In this document: piece by piece, positions 6,822 to 15,845 of the stretch | Position numbering within the stretch: position 1 is the stretch's first letter | How the letters are laid out: each line of letters opens with the position of its first letter | NCBI RefSeq assembly: GCF_024171895.1 | Contig: NZ_JAMTCQ010000009.1 | Span: forward strand, 993,285-1,057,284 | DNA: 64,000 bases | Source of the DNA: Prauserella halophila | Lineage (GTDB): Bacteria; Actinomycetota; Actinomycetes; Mycobacteriales; Pseudonocardiaceae | Direction: 5' to 3' | Made by a program: the position numbers and the translations under genes | The notes under the pieces: generated by a model | The model's input: the letters and a program-made list of their open reading frames with translations, nothing else | Told to the model about the DNA's origin: nothing | Databases searched by the model: none

Positions 6822-7210
6822 CGACCGCGCTCACACCGCAAGCGTCCTACGACGTCACCACCGTCGACAACGCGGCCGAGCTGCTGCGCGTGATGGCCGA
6901 GGCCGACGCGGGCATCTCCCGGCCCGACGGCGCGGGCGTGCTGTTCGACCTCTACGCCGACGACCGGATGCTCATCGCCGGCATCCGCGGCGATCGCGGA
7001 TGCCTCGTGTGGGCCAGTTGGGACGCCATGCTCGTGCCCACGGATGGCGTGAACGTCGAGCCGGTCGACTACTTCACCTGGGACGGACACCACCACCCGC
7101 AGGAAGCGGGCGCCGAGGTGCCCGTCGCGACCATGCGCCGCGCCGTGCGGGAGTTCGTCGACACCGGCCAGCAGCCGACCTGCGTGCAGTGGACGGAGGC
7201 GCAGCTGTGA
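6818..7210 (+). CDS. Imm1-family immunity protein
   Basis: 130 residues. It resembles Imm1 immunity proteins: an N-terminal helix (NAAELLRVMAEAD), beta strands with LIAGIRGDRGCLVWASWD, a mid-domain YFTWDGH, then EVPVATMRRAVREFVDTG and TCVQW at the end. The ATG overlaps the deaminase stop (ATGA), the usual toxin-immunity arrangement, and Imm1 is a known partner of DddA-like deaminases. It should bind and block the deaminase active site in the cytoplasm. Two hairpins follow. Confidence 0.85.
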   Translation: MTTALTPQASYDVTTVDNAAELLRVMAEADAGISRPDGAGVLFDLYADDRMLIAGIRGDRGCLVWASWDAMLVPTDGVNVEPVDYFTWDGHHHPQEAGAEVPVATMRRAVREFVDTGQQPTCVQWTEAQL

Positions 7211-7281
7211 GCGCCGAATCCATGCTCCACCCGCGGCGCGCCGCCGAACCGGTCAGCTGATGGCTCAGCCGCGAAACGAGC

Positions 7282-7307
7282 CCCGCACCCTCCTCGGAGA
7301 GTGCGGG
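7282..7307 (+). terminator. Terminator after immunity gene
   Basis: CCCGCAC (7282-7288) pairs with GTGCGGG (7301-7307), followed by a C/T-rich stretch. It ends the deaminase-immunity unit. Confidence 0.55.
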
Positions 7308-7344
7308 CCCCTTGCCGCTGCACGGTGTGGCACCCTGCACTGCG

Positions 7345-7383
7345 CCCCTGGCGTTCCACCTCCCCCTCGTTGAACGCCAGGGG
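7345..7383. terminator. 12-bp perfect hairpin
   Basis: CCCCTGGCGTTC (7345-7356) pairs with GAACGCCAGGGG (7372-7383). It can work on either strand. Its position argues against any coding start at 7312 for the following reading frame. Confidence 0.65.
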
Positions 7384-7413
7384 CCCTACTGTCTAGCCTT
7401 CCCGGCTGCGGGA

Positions 7414-7800
7414 GTGGCGCTGGCCGTACTCACTACGCTCGGCGTGCTCGCGTCGTCGAGACTTGCGACCGACTCTGCGCGGCCAGGCCAGGCGGAAGGG
7501 CAGATCTCCTCGAGCCCGGCCCCGCCCGCCACGACGAGGGCGACGGTCAACAGGCCGGAACCTCGTTCTCCCGGGGTGGATCGCAGGTCATCGTCCCGCC
7601 CCGCCGGCCCGCGGACCACGACAGTGACGGTCGAGCCCGAGCAGCCCACGCGCCCCACCACCATCCCCGACGCTCCGCCGTCCACCACCGAGCCGGAGCA
7701 GACCACCAGCCGCAACAGTCCAACCACGACACCGGAACCAACGAACGACCCGACGGTCACTACCTCGAAGCAACCGGAGCGGACCGACGAACACGAGCGG
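7414..7800 (+). CDS. Pro/Thr-rich membrane-type ORF, possibly broken
   Basis: From GTG: one hydrophobic segment (ALAVLTTLGVLASS) followed by a Pro/Thr/Ser/Glu-rich tail (TTTVTVEPEQPTRPTT, PPSTTEPEQTT). This looks like a signal-anchored protein with a low-complexity stalk. Composition is plausible for a real protein, but the frame runs without a stop into a region where a different frame encodes integrase. The original 3' end was therefore probably replaced by a deletion. Start and function are uncertain. Confidence 0.35.
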
Positions 7801-7802
7801 CC

Positions 7803-8183
7803 AGACTCATCCAGTCGAAGCGCGTCACGCTCGACGAACTGGGCACGCTGCTCGGGCACGCGGACCGGGCCACGACACAGCGGTACGCGTACTTCGGCGA
7901 GGACCACTGGTCGGACGTGCGCAGCGTGCTCGGTGACGACGAAACGGCCACGGACAGTGAACCGGACGAGGAGGCCAGTGAACCGGACGAGGAGACGCTA
8001 CGGGCCGCACTGGCCAAGCTTGCGGCCGAGAAGCCGGAGTGGGTTGCTGCCGCGCGCGCCCTCGACGGGACGGCCGAGAACGCCGACCACGGAAACGCTG
8101 CCTCAGATTTGCCCCAGGACGGGGCGGAAGAGGAAGGAGGGAAGATCATCCACTTGGATCGCTTCCGCAGGTCAGCTATGTAG
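7803..8183 (+). pseudogene. Tyrosine recombinase (integrase) C-terminal fragment
   Basis: In frame 3 the sequence reads SKRVTLDELGTLLGHAD, then TTQRYAYFGEDHWSDV. The LGH motif and the RYAY tyrosine match the C-terminal active-site region (H/W box and nucleophile Tyr) of phage-type integrases. An acidic tail and a TAG stop come 9 bp before the tRNA. The Arg-containing first active-site box and the whole N-terminus are missing, and no start codon belongs to it. It is the residue of the integrase that would have served the attachment site beside it. Confidence 0.75.
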
Positions 8184-8192
8184 TTAATCGGG

Positions 8193-8265
8193 TGCCCTCG
8201 GCAGGATTCGAACCTGCGACACCTGCCTCCGGAGGGCAGTGCTCTATCCACTGAGCTACGAGGGC
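8193..8265 (-). tRNA. tRNA-Arg (anticodon CCG)
   Basis: 73 nt on the minus strand. The acceptor stem GCCCTCG pairs with CGAGGGC plus discriminator A. D arm has AGCTCAGTGGATAGAGC. The anticodon arm is CTGCC-CTCCGGA-GGCAG with CCG at positions 34-36. The T arm is GCAGG-TTCGAAT-CCTGC. CCA is not encoded. It reads CGG codons. Its 3' half is duplicated at the far end of the integrated element, so it is the integration target and was restored by the insertion. Confidence 0.95.
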
Positions 8266-8502
8266 CCGCCACCTCGCGGTGACATGAAGAAGCCTATCGC
8301 ATCCCCGTTGTGCCCCTTGCGGGTGGCCCCGGGTCTGCGGCGTGTGAGGTCGGTCGCCGCCCGGTACCGTGCCGTCATTCGGTAGGTTAGGGTTCCCTGT
8401 ATTGCAATCATGCGCATGTCGCTATATGTTTGTCGGCGCATGGCGCAGTCCCGGACTGCCGCTGACCGCACTGCGCGAGAACGCCTACGAGAGAGGGACG
8501 AC

Positions 8503-9423
8503 ATGGGCCACGGACACGGCCATGGTCACGGACACGCCAGCCTTTCGGCCTCCGGTTCCTACCGGGGCAGGCTCGTTGCCGCCCTCGCCATCAGCGGCGG
8601 GTTCATGGTGCTCGAGTTCGTCGTCGGTTTCGCAACGGCCTCGCTGGCGCTGATCTCCGACGCCGCGCACATGTTCACCGACGTCCTGGGGCTCGGCATG
8701 GCGCTGACCGCCGTGCTGCTCGCACAGCGCAGCGGTCCGACGTACACGCGCACCTTCGGCCTCTACCGCGCCGAAGTGCTCGCCGCGCTCGTCAACGCCT
8801 TCCTGCTGTTCGGCGTCGGCGGATACGTCATCTACGAGGCGATCGACCGCATCGGTGGTGCCCCCGAGGTGCCCGGCGTTCCCGTGTTTCTCGCCGGCGT
8901 GGCCGGACTGATCGCCAACATCGTCGCGTTCCTGCTCCTGCGCTCGGGAGCCAAGGAGAGCCTCAACATCCGCGGCGCCTACCTCGAAGTGCTCGCCGAC
9001 CTCGTCGGCTCGGTCGCCGTGCTGATCAGCGCCGCCCTCACGATCCTCACCGGCTGGCGCTACGCCGACCCCATCGCGGGCGTCGCCATCGGCGTGTGGA
9101 TCCTCCCGCGCACCGCCGTCCTCGCCGCCCGCTCACTGCGCATCCTGTTCCAGCACGCGCCCCGCGGCGTCGACGTCGCCGCCATCGAGGCCGACCTCGT
9201 CGCGCTCGACAGCATCGACGACGTGCACGACCTCCACGTCTGGACCCTCACCTCGGGTATGGAGGTCGCCTCGGCGCACCTCACGATCGGCCCCAGCGGC
9301 GACACGTCGGCCGTCCTCGCCGCAGCCCAGGACCTGTTGTCGACCCGCTACGGCATCGAGCACGCCACCCTGCAGGTCGAACCCCGTGAGAACGCCCAGC
9401 GCTGCGAAGAACTCAGCTGGTGA
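8503..9423 (+). CDS. CDF-family cation efflux protein (zinc/cobalt)
   Basis: 306 residues from the ATG preceded by GAGAGGG. It begins with a His/Gly metal-binding run (GHGHGHGHGHA), then about six membrane helices and a cytoplasmic C-terminal domain. The CDF metal site is visible in helix 2 (SDAAHMFTD, the HxxxD pattern) and in helix 5 (VLADLVGSVAVL, D with D at position +4 replaced by S-V). The C-terminal domain has HDLHVWTL and SAHL. Members exchange divalent metal, usually Zn2+, for H+. The upstream 237 bp contains an alternating CATGCGCATG palindrome near 8408 and an AT-rich CTATATG box, possibly a metal-responsive operator. Just outside the integrated element. Confidence 0.85.
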   Translation: MGHGHGHGHGHASLSASGSYRGRLVAALAISGGFMVLEFVVGFATASLALISDAAHMFTDVLGLGMALTAVLLAQRSGPTYTRTFGLYRAEVLAALVNAFLLFGVGGYVIYEAIDRIGGAPEVPGVPVFLAGVAGLIANIVAFLLLRSGAKESLNIRGAYLEVLADLVGSVAVLISAALTILTGWRYADPIAGVAIGVWILPRTAVLAARSLRILFQHAPRGVDVAAIEADLVALDSIDDVHDLHVWTLTSGMEVASAHLTIGPSGDTSAVLAAAQDLLSTRYGIEHATLQVEPRENAQRCEELSW

Positions 9424-9450
9424 ACCGCGCTCGTGCCGCGGCGCGGCCGG

Positions 9451-9495
9451 CCACGCAGGTCACGGCCACGCAGGTCACGGGAACGCAGGTCACGG
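9451..9495. repeat. Three 15-bp tandem units
   Basis: Units CCACGCAGGTCACGG, CCACGCAGGTCACGG and GAACGCAGGTCACGG run head to tail, reaching into the stop codon of the convergent DUF305 gene. They lie between two convergent genes with no clear hairpin terminator. Confidence 0.85.
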
Positions 9496-10377
9496 GAACG
9501 GCAACGGTTCCGCGTCCCGCTCGGCCAGCATGTTCCGCATCGTGTCGGACTCGGGCACCTGCGAGGCCAGCATGCTCGTGGCGAGGGTGCTCACCGCGCT
9601 GATCCGCGCGTGCTCACGGGCGTACGTGGCCATGTCCACGCCGCCCTCGTGGTGCCGCAGCATCAACTGCAGGAAGTACACGTCCAACCGCTCACCGCTG
9701 AGGGAGCGCATCTTCGACAGCTCCTGCTTGGTCGCCATGCCCGGCATCGCCCTGCTGCCACCGACCTGACCGCCCGAGGGTCCCGACGGTGCCCGCTCGC
9801 TCGTCGTCGCCTCGGACGACGCGGTCGCGCTCGCCGCGCCGTGGGCGTGGCCCATCGGCTCGGACATCCACGTCATGTACTCGCCCGCGGGTTCCTCCGG
9901 CTTGCCCCACAGCATCAGCCAGCCCTTCATCCGGCCGACCTGCTCGTTCTGCGTGCTCGCGATGTCGAACGCCAGCTGCCTGATCGCCGAATCCGTGCTG
10001 TGATCACGCGCCCAGTTCGCCATCGTCACGGCCTGCAGGTGATGCACGGACATGTCCTGCGCGAACCCGACGTCCACCGGGCCCGGATGCGTCGCGGGCT
10101 CGCTGTCGGTGCTGCGCGCCACCAGCAGTCCCACGGTCGCGCCGACCAGCAACAACGCCAGCGCGGCGGCGCCGAAGATCACGTAACGCGGCCACTGGCG
10201 TTCCCGCGGTGGGCGGGCTCGGTCGGCCGCGGGAACGCCAGTGGCCGAGTCGGGCTCGCTCGGCTCGGCCACCGCCGATTCGGGTTCGGTGGAGTCGGCG
10301 TCGGTCGGGTCGGGGTCGGACTCGTTCGGCGAGTCCGACGGGTCGGTGGCGCGTGATTCGTCAGGAGTGTCGGTCAT
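9490..10377 (-). CDS. DUF305-family membrane-anchored protein
   Basis: 295 residues. A long acidic Pro/Asp/Ser cytoplasmic tail (1-60) precedes one membrane helix (YVIFGAAALALLLVGATVGLLV). The extracytoplasmic part carries two ferritin-like DUF305 modules: MSVHHLQAVTMANWAR near residue 105 and LMLRHHEGGVDMATYAREH near 250, each with paired His. Between them lies a Met/His-rich stretch (EYMTWMSEPMGHAHG). DUF305 proteins are linked to copper or other metals; the His/Met content fits but the ligand is unproven. It lies 54 bp after the DUF3105 gene on the same strand, and the two families usually occur together. Confidence 0.85.
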   Translation of the reverse strand: MTDTPDESRATDPSDSPNESDPDPTDADSTEPESAVAEPSEPDSATGVPAADRARPPRERQWPRYVIFGAAALALLLVGATVGLLVARSTDSEPATHPGPVDVGFAQDMSVHHLQAVTMANWARDHSTDSAIRQLAFDIASTQNEQVGRMKGWLMLWGKPEEPAGEYMTWMSEPMGHAHGAASATASSEATTSERAPSGPSGGQVGGSRAMPGMATKQELSKMRSLSGERLDVYFLQLMLRHHEGGVDMATYAREHARISAVSTLATSMLASQVPESDTMRNMLAERDAEPLPFP

Positions 10378-10431
10378 GACCTGCGGAGTCCCTGGGATGC
10401 GGTCGTCGGCGGGCGGGGAGTGGTCGGGAGG

Positions 10432-11241
10432 TTACTGTCCGCCACCCATCGACTCGTCGGCCGCTCCCGCCGAGCCCTCGTAGTCCATCGGCTTGGCGTC
10501 CGGGCCCGGCTCCTCCGGGTCGAACGGCGGTGGGTTGTCCGGGTCGAACTGGCCCGGGCCCAGCGCGTCACAGGAGGCGCCGATCTCGGGGTAGGTGTTC
10601 GAGTTGCGCTTCAGCGCGGCGATGAACTGGTCGATGCGCTCGTCGGTGACCTCGTCGACCTTCAGCTGGTGGCCCCAGGCCTGCAGCGAGACCGGCGAGT
10701 CCAGCCCCGGGTACGGCGACATCATCATGAACGGCTTGTTCTCGACGCGGAGTCTGAGCGTCTCGAGGTCCTCACCGGAGACACGCTCGGGGTCGTAGGC
10801 GATCCAGATCGCGCCGTGCTCGAGCGAGTGGACCATGTTCTCGGTGCGCACGGCCTCGGGATACACCGTGCCGGTGCAGGAGGCCCAGAAGCCGTCGTGC
10901 GGCCCGCCGAACGGCGGCGACTGGTCGTAGGCCACCCGCTCGGTCGGGCGCACGTGGGCGCCGCCCTGGTAGTCCTCGATCGTGATGCCGTCGATCTTCT
11001 GGGACGGGTCGGGGTTGTTCGCGTCCGGAGTGAAGTTCTCGGCCGCGACCTCCTCGCGCTCCCGTTGCTCCCGCGTGTCGCTCGACGCGACGTAGTAGTA
11101 GCCGAAGACACCGGCCGCCAGCAGTACGATCGCCACGACCGCGGTGATCGTGCCCCAGGGCACGTTCTTCTTGCCGACCGTGGATCCGCGGGCGGCCTGC
11201 ACCGCACTCGGTACCTTCTTGCCCTTCTTGCCGCTGGCCAT
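10432..11241 (-). CDS. DUF3105-family membrane-anchored protein
   Basis: 269 residues. A basic start (ASGKKGKK) leads to one membrane helix ([20 protein letters not shown]), then an extracytoplasmic DUF3105 domain with [20 protein letters not shown] and [14 protein letters not shown]. The conserved His residues and Cys suggest metal or redox chemistry, which is not established. The tail is Pro/Asp-rich. AGGAGAC lies upstream of the ATG. Divergent from argS, with ~160 bp shared upstream region. Operon partner of the DUF305 gene. Confidence 0.85.
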   Translation of the reverse strand: MASGKKGKKVPSAVQAARGSTVGKKNVPWGTITAVVAIVLLAAGVFGYYYVASSDTREQREREEVAAENFTPDANNPDPSQKIDGITIEDYQGGAHVRPTERVAYDQSPPFGGPHDGFWASCTGTVYPEAVRTENMVHSLEHGAIWIAYDPERVSGEDLETLRLRVENKPFMMMSPYPGLDSPVSLQAWGHQLKVDEVTDERIDQFIAALKRNSNTYPEIGASCDALGPGQFDPDNPPPFDPEEPGPDAKPMDYEGSAGAADESMGGGQ

Positions 11242-11392
11242 GGCTGCAGATGTCTCCTTTAGCGGAAATCGGGTACCCCGACCGAGCAGTGTAGGGACGC
11301 CGGGGCCGGAGCCGGGCGGCGCCTCCGCGGGGCGGTCTGCGACCGAGCACACCGGGGGTGAACCGGTGACCGAGCGTCGCCCCCTCCGAACG

Positions 11393-11398
11393 TACACT
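11393..11398 (+). promoter_or_regulatory. -10 box for leaderless argS
   Basis: TACACT lies 6 nt before the GTG start, so the transcript should begin at the start codon itself. No Shine-Dalgarno is present in that space. The -35 is not clear. Confidence 0.55.
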
Positions 11399-11404
11399 CG
11401 CCGG

Positions 11405-13060
11405 GTGACTCCCTCCGCCCTTGCTGACCTCGTGCGTTCGTCTGCCGTCACGGTTCTCGAGGCCCGCGGCCTCGACACCGGCGTGCTTCCTGAGCAGGTG
11501 ACGGTGGAGCGACCCCGCAACCCCGAACACGGCGACTACGCGACCAACGTGGCGCTGCAAGTCGCGAAAAAAGTAGGTATGGCTCCCCGCGAGCTGGCCG
11601 GGGCGCTCGCGACCGAGCTCTCCGCCACCGACGGTGTCGACACCGCCGAGGTCGCCGGTCCCGGTTTCCTGAACCTGCGCCTCGCCGCCGACGCGCAGGG
11701 CGAGATCGTCCGCCGCGTGCTGAGTGCGGGCGAGGCCTTCGGCCGCGGTGAGGCACTCGCCGGCCGCACGATCAACCTGGAGTTCGTCTCCGCCAATCCG
11801 ACCGGCCCGATCCACCTCGGCGGCACCCGCTGGGCCGCCGTCGGCGACGCCCTCGGCCGCGTGCTGAGCGCCCAGGGCGCCGAGGTCACGCGCGAGTACT
11901 ACTTCAACGACGCAGGCGCCCAGATCGACCGGTTCGTGCACTCGCTGCTGGCCTCGGCGCAGGGACGGCCCGCACCCGAGGACGGCTACGCGGGCGCCTA
12001 CATCGACGACATCGCCGCAGCCGTGCTGCGCAAGGAGCCCGACGCGCTGTCGCAGCCCGAGGCCGAGCGCCACGAGACCTTCCGCAAGGTCGGCGTCGGC
12101 CTCATGTTCGAGGAGATCAAACAGAGCCTCCACGACTTCGGCACCGACTTCGACGTCTTCTTCCATGAGGACTCGCTGCACGCGCGCGGCGCCGTGGCCA
12201 AGGCCGTCGGCGAACTCAAGGATTCCGGCACTCTCTACGAGGCCGACGGCGCGTGGTGGATGCGCACCACCGACCAGGGTGACGACAAGGACCGCGTCGT
12301 CATCAAGAGCGACGGCGACCCCGCCTACATCGCAGGCGACATCGCCTACCTGCGCGACAAGGTGGAGCGTGGCTTCGACCTGTGCATCTACATGCTCGGC
12401 GCCGACCACCACGGGTACATCGGCCGGCTCAAGGCCACCGCCGTGGCGCTGGGTTACGACGCCGACGTCGTCGAGGTGCTCATCGGCCAGATGGTCAACC
12501 TCGTCAGCGGCGGCAAGCCCGTGAAGATGAGCAAGCGCGCGGGCACCGTCGTGACGCTCGAGGACCTCGTGGAGGCCGTCGGCGTCGACGCCGCGCGCTA
12601 CGAGCTGACGCGCTACTCGGTCGATTCCGGTATCGACATCGACCTCGACCTGCTGCGCAAGCACACGAACGAGAACCCCGTGTTCTACGTGCAGTACGCA
12701 CACGCGCGGCTGGCCTCGCTGCAGCGCAACGCTGCCGAGCTGAAGATCGAGCCTGCGTCGGAGGCCGACCTCGGCCTGCTGACCCATCCCCGCGAAGGGG
12801 ATCTCATCCGCACGATCGGTGAGTTCCCGAGCGTGCTCACCAAAGCGGCCGAGCTGCGCGAACCGCACCGCATCGCCCGCTATCTCGAGTCGCTGGCGTC
12901 GGCGTACCACAAGTTCTACGACGTCGCGCGCGTGCTGCCCCAGGGTGACGAGGCGCCGACCGACCTCACCCACGCGCGCCTGGCGCTGTGCGAAGCCGCA
13001 CGCCAGGTACTCGCCAACGGACTGTCCCTGCTCGGGGTATCCGCCCCGGAACGGATGTAA
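11405..13060 (+). CDS. argS: Arginyl-tRNA synthetase
   Basis: 551 residues, a class I synthetase that charges tRNA-Arg with arginine using ATP. The N-terminal Arg-tRNA-synthetase domain ([17 protein letters not shown]) is followed by the catalytic signature [13 protein letters not shown], where HLGG replaces HIGH as is common in actinobacterial ArgRS. The second motif is KMSKRAG near residue 378. The DALR anticodon-binding domain ends the protein ([11 protein letters not shown]). GTG start chosen because a -10 box sits 6 nt upstream. Four bases separate its stop from lysA. Confidence 0.95.
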   Translation: MTPSALADLVRSSAVTVLEARGLDTGVLPEQVTVERPRNPEHGDYATNVALQVAKKVGMAPRELAGALATELSATDGVDTAEVAGPGFLNLRLAADAQGEIVRRVLSAGEAFGRGEALAGRTINLEFVSANPTGPIHLGGTRWAAVGDALGRVLSAQGAEVTREYYFNDAGAQIDRFVHSLLASAQGRPAPEDGYAGAYIDDIAAAVLRKEPDALSQPEAERHETFRKVGVGLMFEEIKQSLHDFGTDFDVFFHEDSLHARGAVAKAVGELKDSGTLYEADGAWWMRTTDQGDDKDRVVIKSDGDPAYIAGDIAYLRDKVERGFDLCIYMLGADHHGYIGRLKATAVALGYDADVVEVLIGQMVNLVSGGKPVKMSKRAGTVVTLEDLVEAVGVDAARYELTRYSVDSGIDIDLDLLRKHTNENPVFYVQYAHARLASLQRNAAELKIEPASEADLGLLTHPREGDLIRTIGEFPSVLTKAAELREPHRIARYLESLASAYHKFYDVARVLPQGDEAPTDLTHARLALCEAARQVLANGLSLLGVSAPERM

Positions 13061-13063
13061 TGA

Positions 13064-14503
13064 ATGTGTGCACACCCCGCGGGGCCTCGCCACGCTGAGG
13101 TCTACCCGCACGCCGATCAGGCGGGTTTTCCACCGTCCACCTCGGGCGACCTCGACCGGCTGCACGCGAAGGTGTGGCCGCGCAACACGTTCCGCGCCGG
13201 CGACGGCGTCGTGCGCATCGCAGGCGTCGACGTCCGCGAGCTGGCGCGCACCTACGGCACGCCGCTGTTCGTGATCGACGAGGCCGACTTCAAGTTCCGC
13301 TGTGCCGAGTACGCAGCCGCGTTCGAGGACCCGAGCCTGGTCCACTACGCGGGCAAGGCGTTCCTGTGCACCGAGGTCGCCCGGTGGGTGGCCGCTCAGG
13401 GGCTGAGCCTCGACGTCTGCAGCGGCGGCGAGCTGGCGATCGCCCAGCGCGCCGAGTTCCCGCCCGAACGGATCACGTTCCACGGCAACAACAAGTCCGT
13501 GGCCGAACTCGAGGCCGCCATCGAGGCGGGCGTCGGCACGATCGTGCTCGACTCGAACCACGAGATCGCCCGGCTCGCCGATCTCGCCACCCGGCACGAC
13601 ATCGTCCAGCAGGTGCTGGTGCGCGTGACCGTCGGCGTGGAGGCCCACACCCACGAGTTCATCGCCACGGCGCACGAGGACCAGAAGTTCGGGTTCTCGC
13701 TGGCCTCCGGCGAAGCCGCCGAAGCCGTCCGCCGCGTGCTCAACGTACCGTCGCTGCAGCTCGTGGGGCTGCACAGCCATATCGGGTCGCAGATCTTCGA
13801 CGCCGACGGCTTCGAGGTCGCCGCGCGCCGCGTCGTCGGCCTGCTCGCGGACCTGCGCAAGGAGCACGGTGCGGAGGCGCTGGAGAGCCTGACGGTCGTC
13901 GACCTGGGCGGCGGGTACGGCATCGCCTACACCGACAAGGACAACCCGCCCCCGCCCGCACAGCTGGTCACGCAGATCCGGGACATCGTCCGCAAGGAAT
14001 GCGTGTTCGCCGACATCCCGGTGCCGCGCATCGCGGGCGAGCCCGGCCGCGCCATCGCGGGCCCCGGCACCGTGACGCTGTACGAGGCGGGCACCATCAA
14101 GGACGTCGTGCTCGGCGACGAAGGCGTGCGGCGCTACGTCAGCGTCGACGGCGGCATGAGCGACAACATCCGCACCGCGCTCTACGACGCGGCCTACGAC
14201 GTCCGCCTCGTCTCCCGCGCCAGTGACGACGGCCAGCCCGACCCCGTGGGCGCCATGCTGTCCCGCGTGGTGGGAAAGCACTGTGAGTCCGGTGACATCG
14301 TCGTCCGCGACTGCTGGTTGCCGGAGACCCTGGCACCCGGCGACCTGCTTGCGGTCGCCGCCACGGGTGCGTATTGCTACTCGATGGCCAGCAACTACAA
14401 CCAGCAGCCGCGGCCCGCGGTGGTCGCCGTGCGCAACGGTGAGCACCGGCTGCTGCTGCGCAGGGAGACGTACGACGACATGCTGCGACTGGAGGCGTCG
14501 TGA
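13064..14503 (+). CDS. lysA: Diaminopimelate decarboxylase
   Basis: 479 residues. PLP-dependent fold type III enzyme that decarboxylates meso-diaminopimelate to L-lysine, the last step of lysine synthesis. The PLP lysine is in [10 protein letters not shown], with HSHIGSQ, GGGYG, and EPGRAIAG binding the cofactor phosphate and the active-site Cys/Glu region at [12 protein letters not shown]. The N-terminal ~40 residues before [11 protein letters not shown] are typical of actinobacterial LysA. It starts 4 bp after argS and is followed by hom, so the aspartate-family genes form one transcription unit. Confidence 0.95.
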   Translation: MCAHPAGPRHAEVYPHADQAGFPPSTSGDLDRLHAKVWPRNTFRAGDGVVRIAGVDVRELARTYGTPLFVIDEADFKFRCAEYAAAFEDPSLVHYAGKAFLCTEVARWVAAQGLSLDVCSGGELAIAQRAEFPPERITFHGNNKSVAELEAAIEAGVGTIVLDSNHEIARLADLATRHDIVQQVLVRVTVGVEAHTHEFIATAHEDQKFGFSLASGEAAEAVRRVLNVPSLQLVGLHSHIGSQIFDADGFEVAARRVVGLLADLRKEHGAEALESLTVVDLGGGYGIAYTDKDNPPPPAQLVTQIRDIVRKECVFADIPVPRIAGEPGRAIAGPGTVTLYEAGTIKDVVLGDEGVRRYVSVDGGMSDNIRTALYDAAYDVRLVSRASDDGQPDPVGAMLSRVVGKHCESGDIVVRDCWLPETLAPGDLLAVAATGAYCYSMASNYNQQPRPAVVAVRNGEHRLLLRRETYDDMLRLEAS

Positions 14504-14549
14504 CCTGTGGCGTGAGCTGTGGCCCGGTGCCGGTAGGGGAGGGGCGTGA

Positions 14550-15845
14550 ATGACTGAGCCGGTCAAGGTGGCCCTGCTCGGATGCGGGACCGTCGGCAGT
14601 GAGGTGACTCGCATCCTGCTGGACGACCCCACCGAGCTGGCCGCGCGTGTGGGTGCGCCGGTTGAGATCGCGGGCATCGCCGTGCGCAGGCCGGACAAGC
14701 ATCCGGAACTGCCGCAGCACCTCGTCACCTCGGACGCGACGGCGCTGATCGACTCCGATGTGGACATCATCGTCGAACTCATCGGCGGTATCGACCCGGT
14801 GCGCGGCTGGCTGCTGTCGGCGCTGCGCAAGGGCAAATCCGTCGTGACGGGCAACAAGGCTCTGCTGTCGGAGCACGCGAGTGAACTCGCCGAAGCCGCC
14901 GACGAGTCGGGTGCGGACCTGTACTACGAGGCTGCCGTCGCCGGAGCGATCCCGTTGCTGCGTCCACTGCGCGAGTCGCTGGCCGGCGACCGCATCACGC
15001 GCGTGATGGGCATCGTCAACGGCACGACGAACTTCATCCTGTCCGCGATGGACTCCACGGGAGCCGGGTACGCCGAGACTCTCGACGAGGCGACGCGGCT
15101 CGGCTACGCCGAGGCCGACCCCACGGCCGATGTGGACGGTTACGACGCGGCGTCCAAGGCGGCGATCCTCGCGTCGCTGTCGTTCCACAGCCGGGTGACG
15201 GCGGCGGACGTCCACCGCGAGGGCATCGCCGGCATCAGTTCGTCCGACATCACGGCGGCGAGGTCGCTGGGACGCACGGTAAAACTGCTGTCCATTTGCG
15301 AGCGAGTGACCGAGGCGGACGGCTCCGAATCGGTGTCCGCGCGGGTGCACCCGGTGATGATGCCGAAATCGCATCAGCTGGCCGGCGTCGGCGGTGCGTT
15401 CAACGCCGTCTACGTCGAGGCGGAGGCCGCGGGGCAGCTGATGTTCTACGGCCAGGGTGCCGGCGGCGCTCCGACCGCGAGTGCGGTGCTGGGGGACCTG
15501 GTCTCGGCGGCGCGCAACAAGGTCGCAGGCGGCCGCGGCCCCCGCGAGTCGGCCCACGCGGCGCTTCCGGTCCGGCCGATGGGGCAGACGCCGACGCGCT
15601 ACCACGTGAGCCTCGACGTGGCCGACGAGCCCGGTGTGCTCGCACAGGTGGCCCAGGTGTTCGCAACGCACGGCGTGAGCATTTCCACGGTGCGGCAACG
15701 GGATCGCCGTAACACGGCCAGCCTCGTCGTCGTGACGCACCAGGCTCCCGACGCCGCGTTGCGGTCCACTGTGGATGAGATCGGCGAGCTCGACGTCGTG
15801 CGCGAGGTCGTCAGCGTGATGCGGGTGGAAGGCGAAGCGGAGTGA
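14550..15845 (+). CDS. hom: Homoserine dehydrogenase
   Basis: 431 residues. NAD(P)H-dependent reduction of aspartate semialdehyde to homoserine, the branch point to threonine and methionine. Rossmann motif [11 protein letters not shown] at the start, a substrate domain with [11 protein letters not shown] and the catalytic [14 protein letters not shown] region (Lys in DAASKAAI). A C-terminal ACT domain ([18 protein letters not shown]) suggests threonine feedback inhibition. GGGGAGGGG lies upstream of the ATG. The stop overlaps the GTG of thrC. Confidence 0.95.
   Translation: MTEPVKVALLGCGTVGSEVTRILLDDPTELAARVGAPVEIAGIAVRRPDKHPELPQHLVTSDATALIDSDVDIIVELIGGIDPVRGWLLSALRKGKSVVTGNKALLSEHASELAEAADESGADLYYEAAVAGAIPLLRPLRESLAGDRITRVMGIVNGTTNFILSAMDSTGAGYAETLDEATRLGYAEADPTADVDGYDAASKAAILASLSFHSRVTAADVHREGIAGISSSDITAARSLGRTVKLLSICERVTEADGSESVSARVHPVMMPKSHQLAGVGGAFNAVYVEAEAAGQLMFYGQGAGGAPTASAVLGDLVSAARNKVAGGRGPRESAHAALPVRPMGQTPTRYHVSLDVADEPGVLAQVAQVFATHGVSISTVRQRDRRNTASLVVVTHQAPDAALRSTVDEIGELDVVREVVSVMRVEGEAE

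Larger units (their letters stand above)
3221..8265. mobile_element. Decayed integrative element in tRNA-Arg(CCG)
   Basis: The element is bounded on the left by a 44-bp imperfect copy of the tRNA 3' half and on the right by the complete tRNA-Arg gene. This is the usual signature of integration by a tyrosine recombinase into the 3' end of a tRNA. Cargo: two small coupled genes, an XRE-TPR regulator, three small coupled genes, a DddA-like deaminase with Imm1 immunity protein, a Pro/Thr-rich ORF and a 3' stub of an integrase. No replication initiator, FtsK-like transfer ATPase, excisionase or intact integrase is visible, so it should not excise by itself. By arrangement it resembles reduced actinomycete integrative and conjugative elements (pSAM2-type AICEs); that is an inference. 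Confidence 0.75.

Noticed and set aside
7207-7260. 17-codon gene overlapping the Imm1 stop
   Set aside because: GTGA overlap exists, but the product is too short, has no recognisable content and is followed at once by terminators.
7312-7413. Start of the Pro/Thr-rich ORF at 7312
   Set aside because: A 12-bp perfect hairpin lies across this stretch, so translation from there is unlikely.
8410-8502. N-terminal extension of the CDF transporter
   Set aside because: The frame is open, but the ribosome site GAGAGGG and the His-rich start point to the ATG at 8503; the upstream part looks like promoter DNA.
11800-11830. Broken HIGH motif in ArgRS (HLGG)
   Set aside because: This variant is common in actinobacterial ArgRS and does not suggest inactivity.
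10772-14857. Minus-strand open frame of over 1300 codons opposite argS, lysA and hom
   Set aside because: It is an antisense shadow of high-GC coding sequence; composition is Val/Arg/His-rich without motifs, and the plus-strand genes are certain.
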